Below, piece by piece: positions 47,725 through 56,251 of a stretch of 64,000 nt of DNA. The stretch spans positions 1 to 64,000 of the forward strand of contig NZ_SGXM01000008.1 of assembly GCF_004217045.1 (NCBI RefSeq), written 5' to 3'. The position numbers and the translations under genes were made by a program. Each line of letters begins with the position of its first letter. Position 1 is the first letter of the stretch. This DNA comes from Cupriavidus agavae. GTDB taxonomy: Bacteria; Pseudomonadota; Gammaproteobacteria; Burkholderiales; Burkholderiaceae. The notes under the pieces are model-generated. The model worked only from the letters and a program-made list of their open reading frames with translations, searched no databases and was not told where the DNA came from.

Positions 47725-48136
47725 AACAGATTTCCTTTCGAAGCAAGTTCGTTTACACACAACGCAAACAACCGTTCAAGCACGCTGAGGTCTCGTAGAT
47801 ACCGAACGGAAGCCAACGAGGTAACACGACTTGACTCGACTGTAGCGGGCATCATAACCACAATGTGTTGCGGTGTCATGTGCGGCGTAATGCGCACTAC
47901 CCTTACTTTAGGCGGATTTCATACCGCTTTTCAAGAAGAAGAATCCCGCACTATTGATGTAGCGGATACTGGGGGCCATGTCGCCCAAAGACCTCCTCGC
48001 CCGCCTCTCGCCGTCGCTACTTCCTTGATTTATTCAAATGTTCAGAAATGGGTTGTAGCGCATAGTCGATTTCGCTACAGTTCGGTCTAACTGAACATCT
48101 TCATCCGGCGCTTTCAGCGCTGAAAGTGAGACCGTA
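47725..48136. promoter_or_regulatory. csp leader and parAB control region
   Basis: This 412-bp divergent region carries the csp leader on the left. On the right, AT-rich DNA (48020-48060) is followed by an imperfect palindrome TTCGGT/ACTGAA (48081-48095) and by the parS candidate at 48111. The inverted pair TGTAGCG (48054-48060) and CGCTACA (48073-48079) also lies here. These are likely sites for parAB autoregulation. Confidence 0.5.
48111..48126. promoter_or_regulatory. parS: parS candidate 1
   Basis: CTTTCAGCGCTGAAAG is a perfect 16-bp palindrome ending 10 bp before the parA start. An identical copy lies inside parB at 48961-48976. Two identical perfect 16-bp palindromes within a parAB locus are best explained as the ParB-binding site. 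Confidence 0.85.
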
Positions 48137-48793
48137 GTGGCGGCAAAAATCATCACCGTTTTCAACCAGAAAGGCGGCTGCGGCAAGACGACAGTCAGCA
48201 TGCATCTGGCGGGCACTCTCGGGCTGCGCGGCGCGCGATCGCTGCTGGTCGACATGGACGAGCAGGGCACGGCCACCCGTTGGGCGGCCCAGGCGAGTGA
48301 TGAGCGACCGTTTCCCGCCTCGGTGATCGGGCTTGCGCCGTCAGGCGGCGCCATGCACCGGGAGGTCCGCAAGTTCGTCAACGACTACGACTACATCCTT
48401 GTGGATTGCCCGCCGGCGGTTCATTCGGCTGCCCCGTCGAGCGCGCTGTTGATTTCCGATCTTGCGGTGATTCCCGTGGTGCCCTCGCCGCCCGACCTCT
48501 GGGCGGCGGTGGCGGCGAAGACTTTGGCGCGGCATGCCCAGGTCCAGAACGAAAGCCTGCAGATCCGGGTGATGGCGAATATGGTCCAGCGCCGTGTGTC
48601 GATTGCGCGCCAGGCGATCGAGATCCTCGGCGATGACGCCGAAGTACCGCTGTTGAATTCGATGGTCGGATCGCGCTCCGCATTTCGCGAATGTCTGGCG
48701 ATGGGTTGCACCGTGCACGGCGTGCCGGGCGCCCGGGAGGCGATCCAGGAAGTAGACATGATGGTGGACGAGATTCTGTCCCTGATCGAGTAA
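48137..48793 (+). CDS. parA: ParA-family partition ATPase
   Basis: This 218-residue deviant Walker ATPase has FNQKGGCGKTTVSMHLA (Walker A, K12 and K17), LVDMDEQGTATRW (A') and YILVDCPPAV (Walker B). It lacks an N-terminal DNA-binding domain, as in the short type Ib-like and chromosomal ParAs. The start is GTG, 10 bp after the parS palindrome, without a strong ribosome-binding site. parB follows after 4 bp. It should drive segregation of this replicon with ParB. Confidence 0.94.
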   Translation: MAAKIITVFNQKGGCGKTTVSMHLAGTLGLRGARSLLVDMDEQGTATRWAAQASDERPFPASVIGLAPSGGAMHREVRKFVNDYDYILVDCPPAVHSAAPSSALLISDLAVIPVVPSPPDLWAAVAAKTLARHAQVQNESLQIRVMANMVQRRVSIARQAIEILGDDAEVPLLNSMVGSRSAFRECLAMGCTVHGVPGAREAIQEVDMMVDEILSLIE

Positions 48794-48797
48794 GAGA

Positions 48798-49814
48798 ATG
48801 ACGACGAAATTGAAGAGCCTGAAGGCAGGCATGCTCGCCGGGATGGCGGCGGAGAAGACGAAGAGCGACGCGGTTGACCGGTTTGCGCGTGCCGAGGCCG
48901 CCCTGAGCGAACGGCCGAACGGGTTGCTGCAAGCGCAGAACACGACCCCCGGCGCGCGCACTTTCAGCGCTGAAAGTGAAGTGCAGTCGATGGATGGACG
49001 GGTGCTCGTGCGCATCCCGATCGCGCAGCTTCATGACAATCCCTTCAACGCGCGCCGGATCTACGACCCGGCCGTGGTCCAGGAGCGGGCTGCGTCGATC
49101 GCCACGCACGGGCAGAAGACGCCGGGTCTGGCGGCTCCCGATCCCGCTCGCCCGGGCCACTACATCCTGATCGATGGCCACTATCGGAAGCGTGCGCTGG
49201 CGTCGGCGGGCAAGCTGGAGATGGAGTGCTTTGTCGAGACCGATCTCAGCGATCTCGACTTCTACCGGCTCTCGTTCCTGCTCAATGAACAGCGCTCGGA
49301 CCAGTCGGCGCTCGACAACGCCATTGCCTGGCGCCAGTTGCTGGATGAAGGCAAGGTCCAGAAGGAAGAGGAAATCTGCGAGCTGACGGGCATGTCGGCC
49401 GGGACGGTCAACAAGACGCTGGCGCTGCTGAAGCTGCCAGAGTCAGTGATTGCCGTGATGCGCGAGCGCCCGAGCGCCATCGGGATTGCTGCAGGCTATG
49501 AACTGACGCTTTACTTCAAGCTGGCCGGGGAAGACCGTACACGGGAGCTTGCCGCGCGGGTCATGAACGACGGGCTGTCGAGCCGCGAAGTCGAGGCGAT
49601 CCGCAAGCAGGCGCAAGAGGGCAAGGCGCGCAAGGTCAAGGAAATCAGCCGGCAGTACAAGATTCGAACGGACGGCGGCCAGTTGCTTGGCACGATCAAG
49701 GAATGGGATTCCGGCCGGGTCATGCTCGACGTGCAGATCACGGATCGCAATGCGCGTGAAGACCTGCTCGAAGTACTGAAGGCCCGCTTCGGCCTCGACA
49801 AGACCCTGCTCTGA
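48798..49814 (+). CDS. parB: ParB-family centromere-binding protein
   Basis: This 338-residue protein has an N-terminal ParB/Srx domain (VRIPIAQLHDNPFNARRIYD, about 70-160), then a helix-turn-helix region (EICELTGMSAGTVNKTLALLKLP) and a C-terminal dimerisation region. In place of the GERRxRA CTP-binding motif of chromosomal ParB it reads DGHYRKRAL. A copy of the 16-bp parS palindrome is embedded in its coding sequence (residues about 55-60, FSAESE). It starts 4 bp after parA and ends 6 bp before the convergent integrase-like gene. Confidence 0.93.
   Translation: MTTKLKSLKAGMLAGMAAEKTKSDAVDRFARAEAALSERPNGLLQAQNTTPGARTFSAESEVQSMDGRVLVRIPIAQLHDNPFNARRIYDPAVVQERAASIATHGQKTPGLAAPDPARPGHYILIDGHYRKRALASAGKLEMECFVETDLSDLDFYRLSFLLNEQRSDQSALDNAIAWRQLLDEGKVQKEEEICELTGMSAGTVNKTLALLKLPESVIAVMRERPSAIGIAAGYELTLYFKLAGEDRTRELAARVMNDGLSSREVEAIRKQAQEGKARKVKEISRQYKIRTDGGQLLGTIKEWDSGRVMLDVQITDRNAREDLLEVLKARFGLDKTLL
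48961..48976. promoter_or_regulatory. parS: parS candidate 2, inside parB
   Basis: This is a perfect second copy of CTTTCAGCGCTGAAAG, 850 bp from the first, within the 5' part of parB. The protein sequence there (TFSAESEV) is compatible with the site. Confidence 0.85.
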
Positions 49815-49820
49815 TCTGCT

Positions 49821-51413
49821 TCAACCCATCTTGAGCCGGCGCGGCGAGAAACCCGCCGGAACATCTGGCTGCGCCGCAGCAAACCGCTTCCAATAGGCGC
49901 GTAGCAGTTGATCGAAGCCGCTGGCGGAATAGCCCGCTGACGGGGCGGCCCGTTTGGCGCGGCCCCGCGCCGTATCGGGAAAGTCGGCTGGAGCGATCAA
50001 CGCTGCCGCTGGCGCCCCTTCCGCCCCCCATTCCGCTGCCCATTCCAGTCCTCCCTCCGCTGCCCCATCCGCGCCGAGCGCCCGGTCGGCCCAATGATCC
50101 AGCAGCGCCTCCCACACATCGGGTTCCAGGTCGATGGGCTTGCGCCGGGCGGCGCTCTTGGCAGGTAGTGTCAACCTGCCGGTGGTGCCTGACGCCGTGG
50201 TGTCGGACAGCCGCAGCGTCGCCAGTTCCACAATGCGCAGCCCGTGGCGGGCCACGAGCAGGGCAGTCGCCAGTGCTGCCCGCTGCCGCGGTCCCGGCGC
50301 TTCCTGGCCTAGCCAGTCGATAAATTCAATCACCGGAAACCGTGTTGATGCTTCCGTTTCGGCCAGTGCATGCGGGCTTGGCGTAGCGGCCTCCGAGGCT
50401 GCCCGTGCCACCGCAATGGCGCGATCGGGAATGCCAGCACGCCTCCGAATCTCCTTGAGCAACACGCGCGCCACCCGCAAGGAAGCGGCCCGCGAACTCT
50501 CCTTCATCGGGCCTTCGAACGGGCGCCAATCCATCTGCTCGCGGGGCACGGCTGGGCCGCACCAGAACGCTGCGGGCTGCGGATCGGCCAGGAATGCCTC
50601 GTAGGCGTCGAGGTCCGGGCCCGTCCACTGCACCAGAGACTTGCCCGACCGCGCCGACCAGAGCAGCAGCCTTTCACTCTCGCGTCGATAGCTAAGCCAG
50701 GTATTACGAGAGCCAGCCTTCGCTTGCAGCCAGTCTTTCACCCACTGCAATTCGTCCGAAGAACTGGGTACGCCGAGCATGAATTCCAGCGGCACCGGGT
50801 ACGGCATCCCCGCCGAAAGCCGCAACGGCGAAAGCGTTTTGATAGCCTCTTTACGTGCCGGGGAATTCACCCCCATCCGTAGCGCAATACCGGCGCCATC
50901 CGCGCGGCTCCGCAGCCATCTGACGATGGTATCGGCCGAGCGGCGGCCTACGCGCGGCACATGCCGCCACCAGCTACTGCCCCGGCGGTTGGCGAGGGCT
51001 ACGAGATCGTGAACCGTATGGATGCCGGCGTCTGTAAGGCGCCGGGCCAGGCTTGGGCCAAACCAGAGCGTGACCGGATGCGCGGGCAGGGGCCGGCCCT
51101 GGCCCAGTTGCTCGATCGATGACAGCGCCTCCACCCGCCGAGACATCCCCGCGTCGGAGCGGCCGCGCAGCGCCTCGAACATCTCGGCGATGTCGGGCCG
51201 GTCATGCTGCAGCGCAAACTGCACCAGACGGTCGCGCAGCGCCAGTATTCGCTGGATGGCCTGGTGTTCCGTGAGATCGCCATCGTCATCGGGATCGAGC
51301 AGGTACCGATTGGCGATGTCGACCGGCCGCATCCCCTGCGCGTAGGCGCGGACGACCGCGAATTCCGTACGGGTCAGCTTGGTCGCGGTCAACGTATCGC
51401 GGTCTTCAGCCAT
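49821..51413 (-). CDS. Integrase-like protein lacking the catalytic C-terminus
   Basis: This 530-residue protein has an N-terminal helix-hairpin-helix-like part (GLGQ-type LTDAGIHTVHDLVALANRRG and VPRVGRRSADTIVRWLRS), as in burkholderial integrases with a DUF3701-like region. A core-binding segment (RNTWLSYRRESERLLLWSARS) and the first catalytic box RHGLRIVELATLRL with Arg I follow. It then ends FSPRRLKMG, exactly where H-x-x-R would begin (normally SPHxLRH), so His, second Arg and Tyr are absent. It cannot be an active tyrosine recombinase as read. The stop lies 6 bp from the parB stop, so parB may have replaced the lost end. It may persist as a DNA-binding protein. Confidence 0.8.
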   Translation of the reverse strand: MAEDRDTLTATKLTRTEFAVVRAYAQGMRPVDIANRYLLDPDDDGDLTEHQAIQRILALRDRLVQFALQHDRPDIAEMFEALRGRSDAGMSRRVEALSSIEQLGQGRPLPAHPVTLWFGPSLARRLTDAGIHTVHDLVALANRRGSSWWRHVPRVGRRSADTIVRWLRSRADGAGIALRMGVNSPARKEAIKTLSPLRLSAGMPYPVPLEFMLGVPSSSDELQWVKDWLQAKAGSRNTWLSYRRESERLLLWSARSGKSLVQWTGPDLDAYEAFLADPQPAAFWCGPAVPREQMDWRPFEGPMKESSRAASLRVARVLLKEIRRRAGIPDRAIAVARAASEAATPSPHALAETEASTRFPVIEFIDWLGQEAPGPRQRAALATALLVARHGLRIVELATLRLSDTTASGTTGRLTLPAKSAARRKPIDLEPDVWEALLDHWADRALGADGAAEGGLEWAAEWGAEGAPAAALIAPADFPDTARGRAKRAAPSAGYSASGFDQLLRAYWKRFAAAQPDVPAGFSPRRLKMG

Positions 51414-51745
51414 CTGGGGAGATGCACATAAGTGATTGAATTACAACAAGATTCGGCACGGCGGAAATCCATCCGGTCCAATCTGTCGTGTGAAATGCAA
51501 TGCAAATTATTTTAGCCGTTTTAGACGGATCTGTCGGGGCTGTATCGCGTCGTCGCGCACGTTTGACCCTATCGCTGCCGGCCCCGGCACCGGGGGCCCG
51601 GGACCGAACCACCGTTCGGGCCAGTGGCTGATCGATTGAGAAAAACACAAGTCAAGACTCCCGAAAACTCGTTTGTCGCGCCGCCTGTCGCCGACCACTA
51701 TCCAGTCATCGCACGGCAAGGCAACCCTCGACAAAGGAGACACCC
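51414..51745. other. Divergent spacer upstream of the CoA-ester operon
   Basis: This 332-bp spacer separates the integrase-like gene from the DUF35 gene. It has an AT-rich part (51425-51530) and a very GC-rich part (51580-51610, CCCCGGCACCGGGG stem). The DUF35 ribosome-binding site AAAGGAGA ends it. No gene or known operator was recognised. Confidence 0.4.
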
Positions 51746-52099
51746 ATGACCACCCCGGCCCCCGGCCTGTGGAGTTCCGACACCCCGGCCACCCTGCAGG
51801 CTTCCCGGCACCGCGACACCGGCGCCCGCCACTTTCCGGCGCTGCCCGCGCACTCGCCCCTCGCCGCGCAATACGACACGGTGCCCGTACGCGGCGCAGG
51901 CACCGTCTACAGCTTCACGGTCATCCACCCCGCGCCGAAGACCGGCCTGCCGCCCTACGCGCTGGGCTATGTCGACCTTGACGGTCCGCTGCGCGTGTTC
52001 GGGCGGCTCGAAGGCAAGGAGCGCCCGGCCATCGGCGACCGCTACGCGCCAGTGGCCGACGCCACGTTCGGCTACGTGTTCCAGGCAGAGCAGGACTGA
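51746..52099 (+). CDS. DUF35 OB-fold protein without zinc cysteines
   Basis: This 117-residue protein has the C-terminal OB fold of the DUF35/Zn-ribbon family (GAGTVYSFTVIHPAPK, YALGYVDLDGPLRVFGRL). Family members bind CoA esters next to SCP-2 thiolases. The N-terminal rubredoxin-like CxxC pairs are missing (ASRHRDTGARHFPA replaces RCxxCG). A strong AAAGGAGA precedes the ATG. It begins an operon and is 13 bp before the thiolase gene, its usual partner. Confidence 0.85.
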   Translation: MTTPAPGLWSSDTPATLQASRHRDTGARHFPALPAHSPLAAQYDTVPVRGAGTVYSFTVIHPAPKTGLPPYALGYVDLDGPLRVFGRLEGKERPAIGDRYAPVADATFGYVFQAEQD

Positions 52100-52112
52100 G
52101 AGGAGCGAGACC

Positions 52113-53258
52113 ATGCAGGACATCTACATTGCCGGCGGCGCGATGACGCCGTTCGGTCGGCATACCGGCGTCAAGGCGCCGGAACTGGCCCAGCAGGCCA
52201 TCCTGGACGCGGTGGCGGATGCGGGCGTCAGGCTCGACGACATCGAGGCCGTCTATTGCGCCAACGTGCTGGGCGGCATGATTCTGGGCCAGCTGATCGT
52301 GCGCGATCTCGGGTTGCGGGGCGTACCGGTCTACAACATCGAGAATGCCTGCGCGAGCGGCGCCACCGGCGTGCACCTGGCGCGGCACGCGCTGCTGGCG
52401 CAGCAGTACGGCACCGTGCTGGTCTTCGGCATCGAGCAACTGACCGCGCTGGGCGGGGGCACGATCCCGATGCAGCGCAACGACACGATGACCGATCTCT
52501 ATGCCACGGCCGGCATGGTGCTGCCGGCCGTCTACGCCATGCGCGGCACGCGCTTCCTGCACGAGCGGGACGCTTCGCCGGAAGACCTCGCCGCCGTGGC
52601 GGTCAAGAACCGCCGGCACGGCGCGCTGAATCCGTACGCCCAGCAGCGCACCGAAACCACGCTGGAAGACGTGCTGGCGTCGCGCATGATCGCCGATCCG
52701 CTGACGCTGCTGCAGTGCTGCCCGTCGCAGGTCGATGGTGCCGCGGCCGTGGTTCTGACCACGCGCCGGCCCCGGCGGGAGAAACCCGTGCGCGTGCTGT
52801 CCTCGGTGGTGGTGTCGGGGCTGCGGGAAGGCGCCGATGACGACATCCTGGACGCCGAGATCACGGCGCGGGCCGCGCGGCTGGCTTACGAACAGGCGGG
52901 GCTCGGGCCGCAGGACGTGGATGTCGTGGAACTGCACGACGCGTTCACGATTGCCGAACTGCTGTACTACGAGGCCCTCGGGCTGGCGGCGCCCGGCGAC
53001 GCCGTGCCGCTGCTGCGCTCGGGCGCCACGCGGCTGGGCGGGCGCGTGCCCGTGAACCCGAGCGGCGGACTGCTGGCCAAGGGCCATCCGCTGGGCGCCA
53101 CCGGCATCGCGCAGATGGTGGAAATCATGTGGCAGTTGCAGGGGCGTGCCGACGGCCGGCAGGTGGAGGGGGCGCGCATCGGCCTGACGCAGTGCACGGG
53201 GGGCGGCATTGCCGGCGTGGATCACGCCGCGTCGTCGGTCCACCTGCTGGGAGCCTGA
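52113..53258 (+). CDS. SCP-2-type thiolase (acetyl-CoA acetyltransferase family)
   Basis: This 381-residue thiolase has nucleophile Cys80 in NACASGATG, His in ELHDAFTIAEL and the C-terminal KGHPLGATG with VNPSGG. The last Cys of biosynthetic thiolases is present as LTQCTGGG. The fold and the HDAF motif place it with SCP-x thiolases, which pair with DUF35 proteins and cleave branched or steroid-like side chains in other species. It is 1 bp from the SDR gene. The substrate is unknown. Confidence 0.9.
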   Translation: MQDIYIAGGAMTPFGRHTGVKAPELAQQAILDAVADAGVRLDDIEAVYCANVLGGMILGQLIVRDLGLRGVPVYNIENACASGATGVHLARHALLAQQYGTVLVFGIEQLTALGGGTIPMQRNDTMTDLYATAGMVLPAVYAMRGTRFLHERDASPEDLAAVAVKNRRHGALNPYAQQRTETTLEDVLASRMIADPLTLLQCCPSQVDGAAAVVLTTRRPRREKPVRVLSSVVVSGLREGADDDILDAEITARAARLAYEQAGLGPQDVDVVELHDAFTIAELLYYEALGLAAPGDAVPLLRSGATRLGGRVPVNPSGGLLAKGHPLGATGIAQMVEIMWQLQGRADGRQVEGARIGLTQCTGGGIAGVDHAASSVHLLGA

Positions 53259-53259
53259 C

Positions 53260-54030
53260 ATGCACGCATCCATCGATGAGAGCAACGGGCGGCAGGTAGC
53301 CGTCGTGACCGGCGCGGCGCGCGGCATCGGGCTGGGCATCGCCACGGAGCTGGCGGGCCAGGGCATGGCGGTAGCACTGCTGGACCGCGACGCGGCGGCG
53401 CTGTCTGACGCGGTGGCGGGCCTGATCCATGGGGGCCACCGCGCCATGGGCGTGACGGTCGACCTGACGGAATCGGCCGCCGTCAACGCGGCGTTCGAGC
53501 ATGTGGCCGGCACGATGGGGCCGATCGACTGCCTCGTGAACAACGCCGGCGCCGTGCGCGACATGCGCTTCCTCAAGATGCGCGACGAAGACTGGGATCT
53601 GGTGGTCGATACCAACCTGCGGTCGCAGTTCCTGTGCTGCCGCGCGGCGCTGCCCGGCATGGTGGAGCGCGGGTATGGGCGCATCGTCAATATTTCGTCG
53701 CGGGCGTGGCTGGGCGGGTTCGGCCAGGCCAACTACTCGGCGGCCAAGGGCGGTGTGGTCAGCCTGACCCGCTCGCTGGCGATCGAGTTCGCGGCGCAGG
53801 GCATCACGGTCAATGCGGTGGCGCCGGGCATCGTCGACACGCCGCTGTTCCGCAACTTCGCACCCGAGGTGCAGGCGCGGCTGCAGAAGTCGGTGCCGGT
53901 GCAGCGTATTGGCACGGCCGGCGACATTGCCAACGCGGTGCGCTTCTTCGTCAGCCCCGGGGCGTCGTACGTGACGGGCCAGACGCTCTATGTCTGCGGC
54001 GGGCGCAGCCTTTCGTCGCCGAGCGTGTAG
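53260..54030 (+). CDS. Short-chain dehydrogenase (FabG-like)
   Basis: This 256-residue SDR has TGAARGIGLGIA (NAD(P) loop), the NNAGAVRD segment, Ser in IVNISSRAWLGG and the YSAAKGG Tyr-Lys pair. Within a thiolase/crotonase operon it should oxidise a 3-hydroxyacyl-CoA. The start is set at MHASIDESNGRQVAVV, which overlaps nothing and follows the thiolase stop by 1 bp. NADP or NAD preference is not resolved. Confidence 0.92.
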   Translation: MHASIDESNGRQVAVVTGAARGIGLGIATELAGQGMAVALLDRDAAALSDAVAGLIHGGHRAMGVTVDLTESAAVNAAFEHVAGTMGPIDCLVNNAGAVRDMRFLKMRDEDWDLVVDTNLRSQFLCCRAALPGMVERGYGRIVNISSRAWLGGFGQANYSAAKGGVVSLTRSLAIEFAAQGITVNAVAPGIVDTPLFRNFAPEVQARLQKSVPVQRIGTAGDIANAVRFFVSPGASYVTGQTLYVCGGRSLSSPSV

Positions 54031-54038
54031 GGGGAGCG

Positions 54039-54839
54039 ATGACCGTACATCTCGATATCGAAGGACGGGTGGCCGTGCTGACGCTGGACCGGCCGGAGGC
54101 GCTCAACGCGCTCGACGTGCCCACGCTGCGCGTGCTGCGCCAGCATCTGGGCGAGATCCGCGACCGCGCCGGCATCCACGTGGCCGTGCTGACCGGCAGC
54201 GGTACGCGTGCCTTCTGTGCCGGCGCCGACCTGAAGGGGGCGCCAGCGCCCGCGAGCTATCCCGAGGCGATGTTTCACGCGCCGGAGGCCGCCGCCGAGC
54301 GGGGACTTTACATCCGGCTCATGGACCTGAGCGGCCTGCAGTGCGCCAAGCCCCTGATTGCCGCGATCAACGGGCACTGCCTCGGCGCGGGGCTGGAAAT
54401 CGCGCTCCAGTGCGATCTGCGCATTGCGTCCACGCAGGCGAGCTTTGGCTTGCCCGAGGTGCGGGTCGGCTCGGTGCCGGCCGTCTCGGGCCTGCATCGG
54501 CTGCTCAAGGCCGTGCCGTCGGCCCACGCGATGCAGATGGTACTGACCGGCGAGCGCATCGGCGCTGAGGCGGCCAGCCGGATCGGGCTGGTGTCCGAAA
54601 CCGTGGCGCCCGACCGGCTGCTCGACCGCGCGCTCGCCCTGGCCAGCCAGATTGCCGCCAATGCGCCGCTGGCCGTCCAGGCGGTGCGCAAGCTCGCGCG
54701 GCAGACCGCGCACCTGTCCGAAGCCGACGCGCAGGACCTGACCGAACTGTACTGGGGCGCCCTGCGCGATACCGAAGACCGCACCGAGGGGCGCCAGGCG
54801 TTTGCCGAGAAGCGCGCGCCCCGGTTCGTCGGGCGCTAG
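54039..54839 (+). CDS. Crotonase-family enoyl-CoA hydratase/isomerase with one Glu replaced
   Basis: This 266-residue crotonase has the oxyanion-hole segments AFCAGADLKG and NGHCLGAGLEIAL. E140 (GLPEVRVG) matches Glu144 of rat hydratase. The second acid, in AMEMVLTG of that enzyme, is Gln here (AMQMVLTGERI, Q166). It may therefore not be a simple hydratase; isomerase, hydrolase or lyase activity is possible. GGGGAG precedes the ATG, 8 bp after the SDR stop. Confidence 0.88.
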   Translation: MTVHLDIEGRVAVLTLDRPEALNALDVPTLRVLRQHLGEIRDRAGIHVAVLTGSGTRAFCAGADLKGAPAPASYPEAMFHAPEAAAERGLYIRLMDLSGLQCAKPLIAAINGHCLGAGLEIALQCDLRIASTQASFGLPEVRVGSVPAVSGLHRLLKAVPSAHAMQMVLTGERIGAEAASRIGLVSETVAPDRLLDRALALASQIAANAPLAVQAVRKLARQTAHLSEADAQDLTELYWGALRDTEDRTEGRQAFAEKRAPRFVGR

Positions 54840-54878
54840 GCCGCTCCAGGCTCACGACAAGACCACAAGGAGACCATC

Positions 54879-55850
54879 ATGAACAAGCTGATCCGCCACG
54901 CGCTGGCCGCGTTTGCGATCATCCTCGCCACCTCGGCCGCCGCGCAGGCGCCGTTTCCGTCGAAGCCGATCACGCTCGTGGTGCCGTTCGCGCCCGGCGG
55001 CGGCAACGACATCCTGGCGCGGCTGATCGCGCCGAAAATGGCCCAGCAACTCGGCCAGCCCGTCGTCATCGAGAACAAGCCGGGCGCGGGCGGCAACCTT
55101 GGCACGGACCACGTGGCCCATGCCGCGCCCGATGGCTACACGCTCGTGATCGCGTCGAGCCAGGTGACGATGAACCCGTACCTGGGCATGAAGGTGCCGT
55201 TCAATATCGAGCGCGATTTCGAGCCCGTGGGCCGCATCGGCTCGGTGCCGCTGGTGCTGGTATCGAACATGGCGCAGCCGTACCGCACGCTCAGGGAGTT
55301 CGTCGACTACACGCGCGCCAATCCGGGCAAGGTCAGCTACAGCAGCCCCGGCCCCGGCACGCCCCAGCATCTGGCCGGAGAGGTGTTCGCCCGGCTCAAT
55401 CACACCGAATTGCTGCACGTGCCGTATCGCGGCACGGGGCCGTCGATCTCGGACCTCATGGGCAATCAGGTACAGGTGTCGTTCGCCACGTTCGCGTCGG
55501 CCATCCAGTATGTGCGGACGGGCAAGCTCCGCGCGCTCGGCATTGCCGGCCAGCAGCGCACGGCGCTGATGCCCGAACTGCCGACCTTCGCCGAAGCCGG
55601 GCTCAAGGGCTACGACGCCGAGCTCTGGTACAGCCTGCTGGCGCCGGCCAAGACGCCACGCGCCGTGGTGGACCGCCTCAATGCGGCGCTGCTGGCGGCG
55701 TTGCGGTCGCCCGAACTGGCGGCGCAGTTCACGAACCAGGGGTTCGAGGTCAAGGGTTCCACGCCGGACGAGCTGCGCGCCTACATCGGCCGCGAGCTGG
55801 CGCGCTGGCAGCGCGTGATCTCCGAGAACAACATCAAGGTGGCGATGTGA
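54879..55850 (+). CDS. Bug-family solute-binding protein (TctC-like)
   Basis: This 323-residue periplasmic protein has a signal peptide (ILATSAAAQA) and the family start PFPSKPITLVVPFAPGGGNDILARLIAPKM. EGVPVE-like GTGPSISDLMGNQVQVSFAT and the LMPELPTFAEAGLKGYD stretch are also family motifs. Bug proteins bind carboxylates or related ligands; many are orphans, and no TctA/B genes are here. It overlaps the thioesterase gene by 4 bp, so it is part of the operon and probably captures the substrate of the pathway. Confidence 0.92.
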   Translation: MNKLIRHALAAFAIILATSAAAQAPFPSKPITLVVPFAPGGGNDILARLIAPKMAQQLGQPVVIENKPGAGGNLGTDHVAHAAPDGYTLVIASSQVTMNPYLGMKVPFNIERDFEPVGRIGSVPLVLVSNMAQPYRTLREFVDYTRANPGKVSYSSPGPGTPQHLAGEVFARLNHTELLHVPYRGTGPSISDLMGNQVQVSFATFASAIQYVRTGKLRALGIAGQQRTALMPELPTFAEAGLKGYDAELWYSLLAPAKTPRAVVDRLNAALLAALRSPELAAQFTNQGFEVKGSTPDELRAYIGRELARWQRVISENNIKVAM

Positions 55851-56251
55851 ACCCCGCGCAGATCGACAACCCGCTGCTCGAATCGCTGGGCATCCGGCTG
55901 GCCAGCCTCGGGCGCGGCACGTGCACGTTCGAACTCGACATCGCGCCGGCTCACCTGAACCGGCAGCGCACGCTGCAGGGCGGGGTCAGCGCCACGCTGC
56001 TCGACGCCGCGTGCGGGTACGCCGGCCTGCAGGATGACCAGGGCGAACTGGGCAACGCGGTGACGCTGATGCTGTCGATCAGCTATCTGGGCAAGGTCAG
56101 CGCCGGACGGGTGCGGGCCAACGCCAGGCTGACGCGGGCGGGCCGCAGCATCTACTTTTCGTCGGCCGAACTGGTCGACGCGCACGGCGCGCTGATTGCC
56201 ACCGCGCAGGGAACATTCAAGAGAGCGGGAGGACGCGACCATGCTCGGTAA
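55847..56251 (+). CDS. PaaI-type hotdog thioesterase
   Basis: This 134-residue hotdog protein starts at GTG, overlapping the TGA of the Bug gene (GTGA). RTLQGGVSATLLDAACGYA is the PaaI signature; the usual HGG is QGG here, which occurs in some members. TLMLSISYLGKVSAG is the central strand. It should hydrolyse an acyl-CoA of the pathway. Its stop lies 11 bp inside the CoA-transferase gene. Confidence 0.85.
   Translation: MNPAQIDNPLLESLGIRLASLGRGTCTFELDIAPAHLNRQRTLQGGVSATLLDAACGYAGLQDDQGELGNAVTLMLSISYLGKVSAGRVRANARLTRAGRSIYFSSAELVDAHGALIATAQGTFKRAGGRDHAR

Noticed and set aside
50760..50776. Near match to the 16-mer inside the integrase-like gene (GAACTGGGTACGCC)
   Set aside because: Two internal mismatches and missing CGCAG; within the range of chance in this composition.
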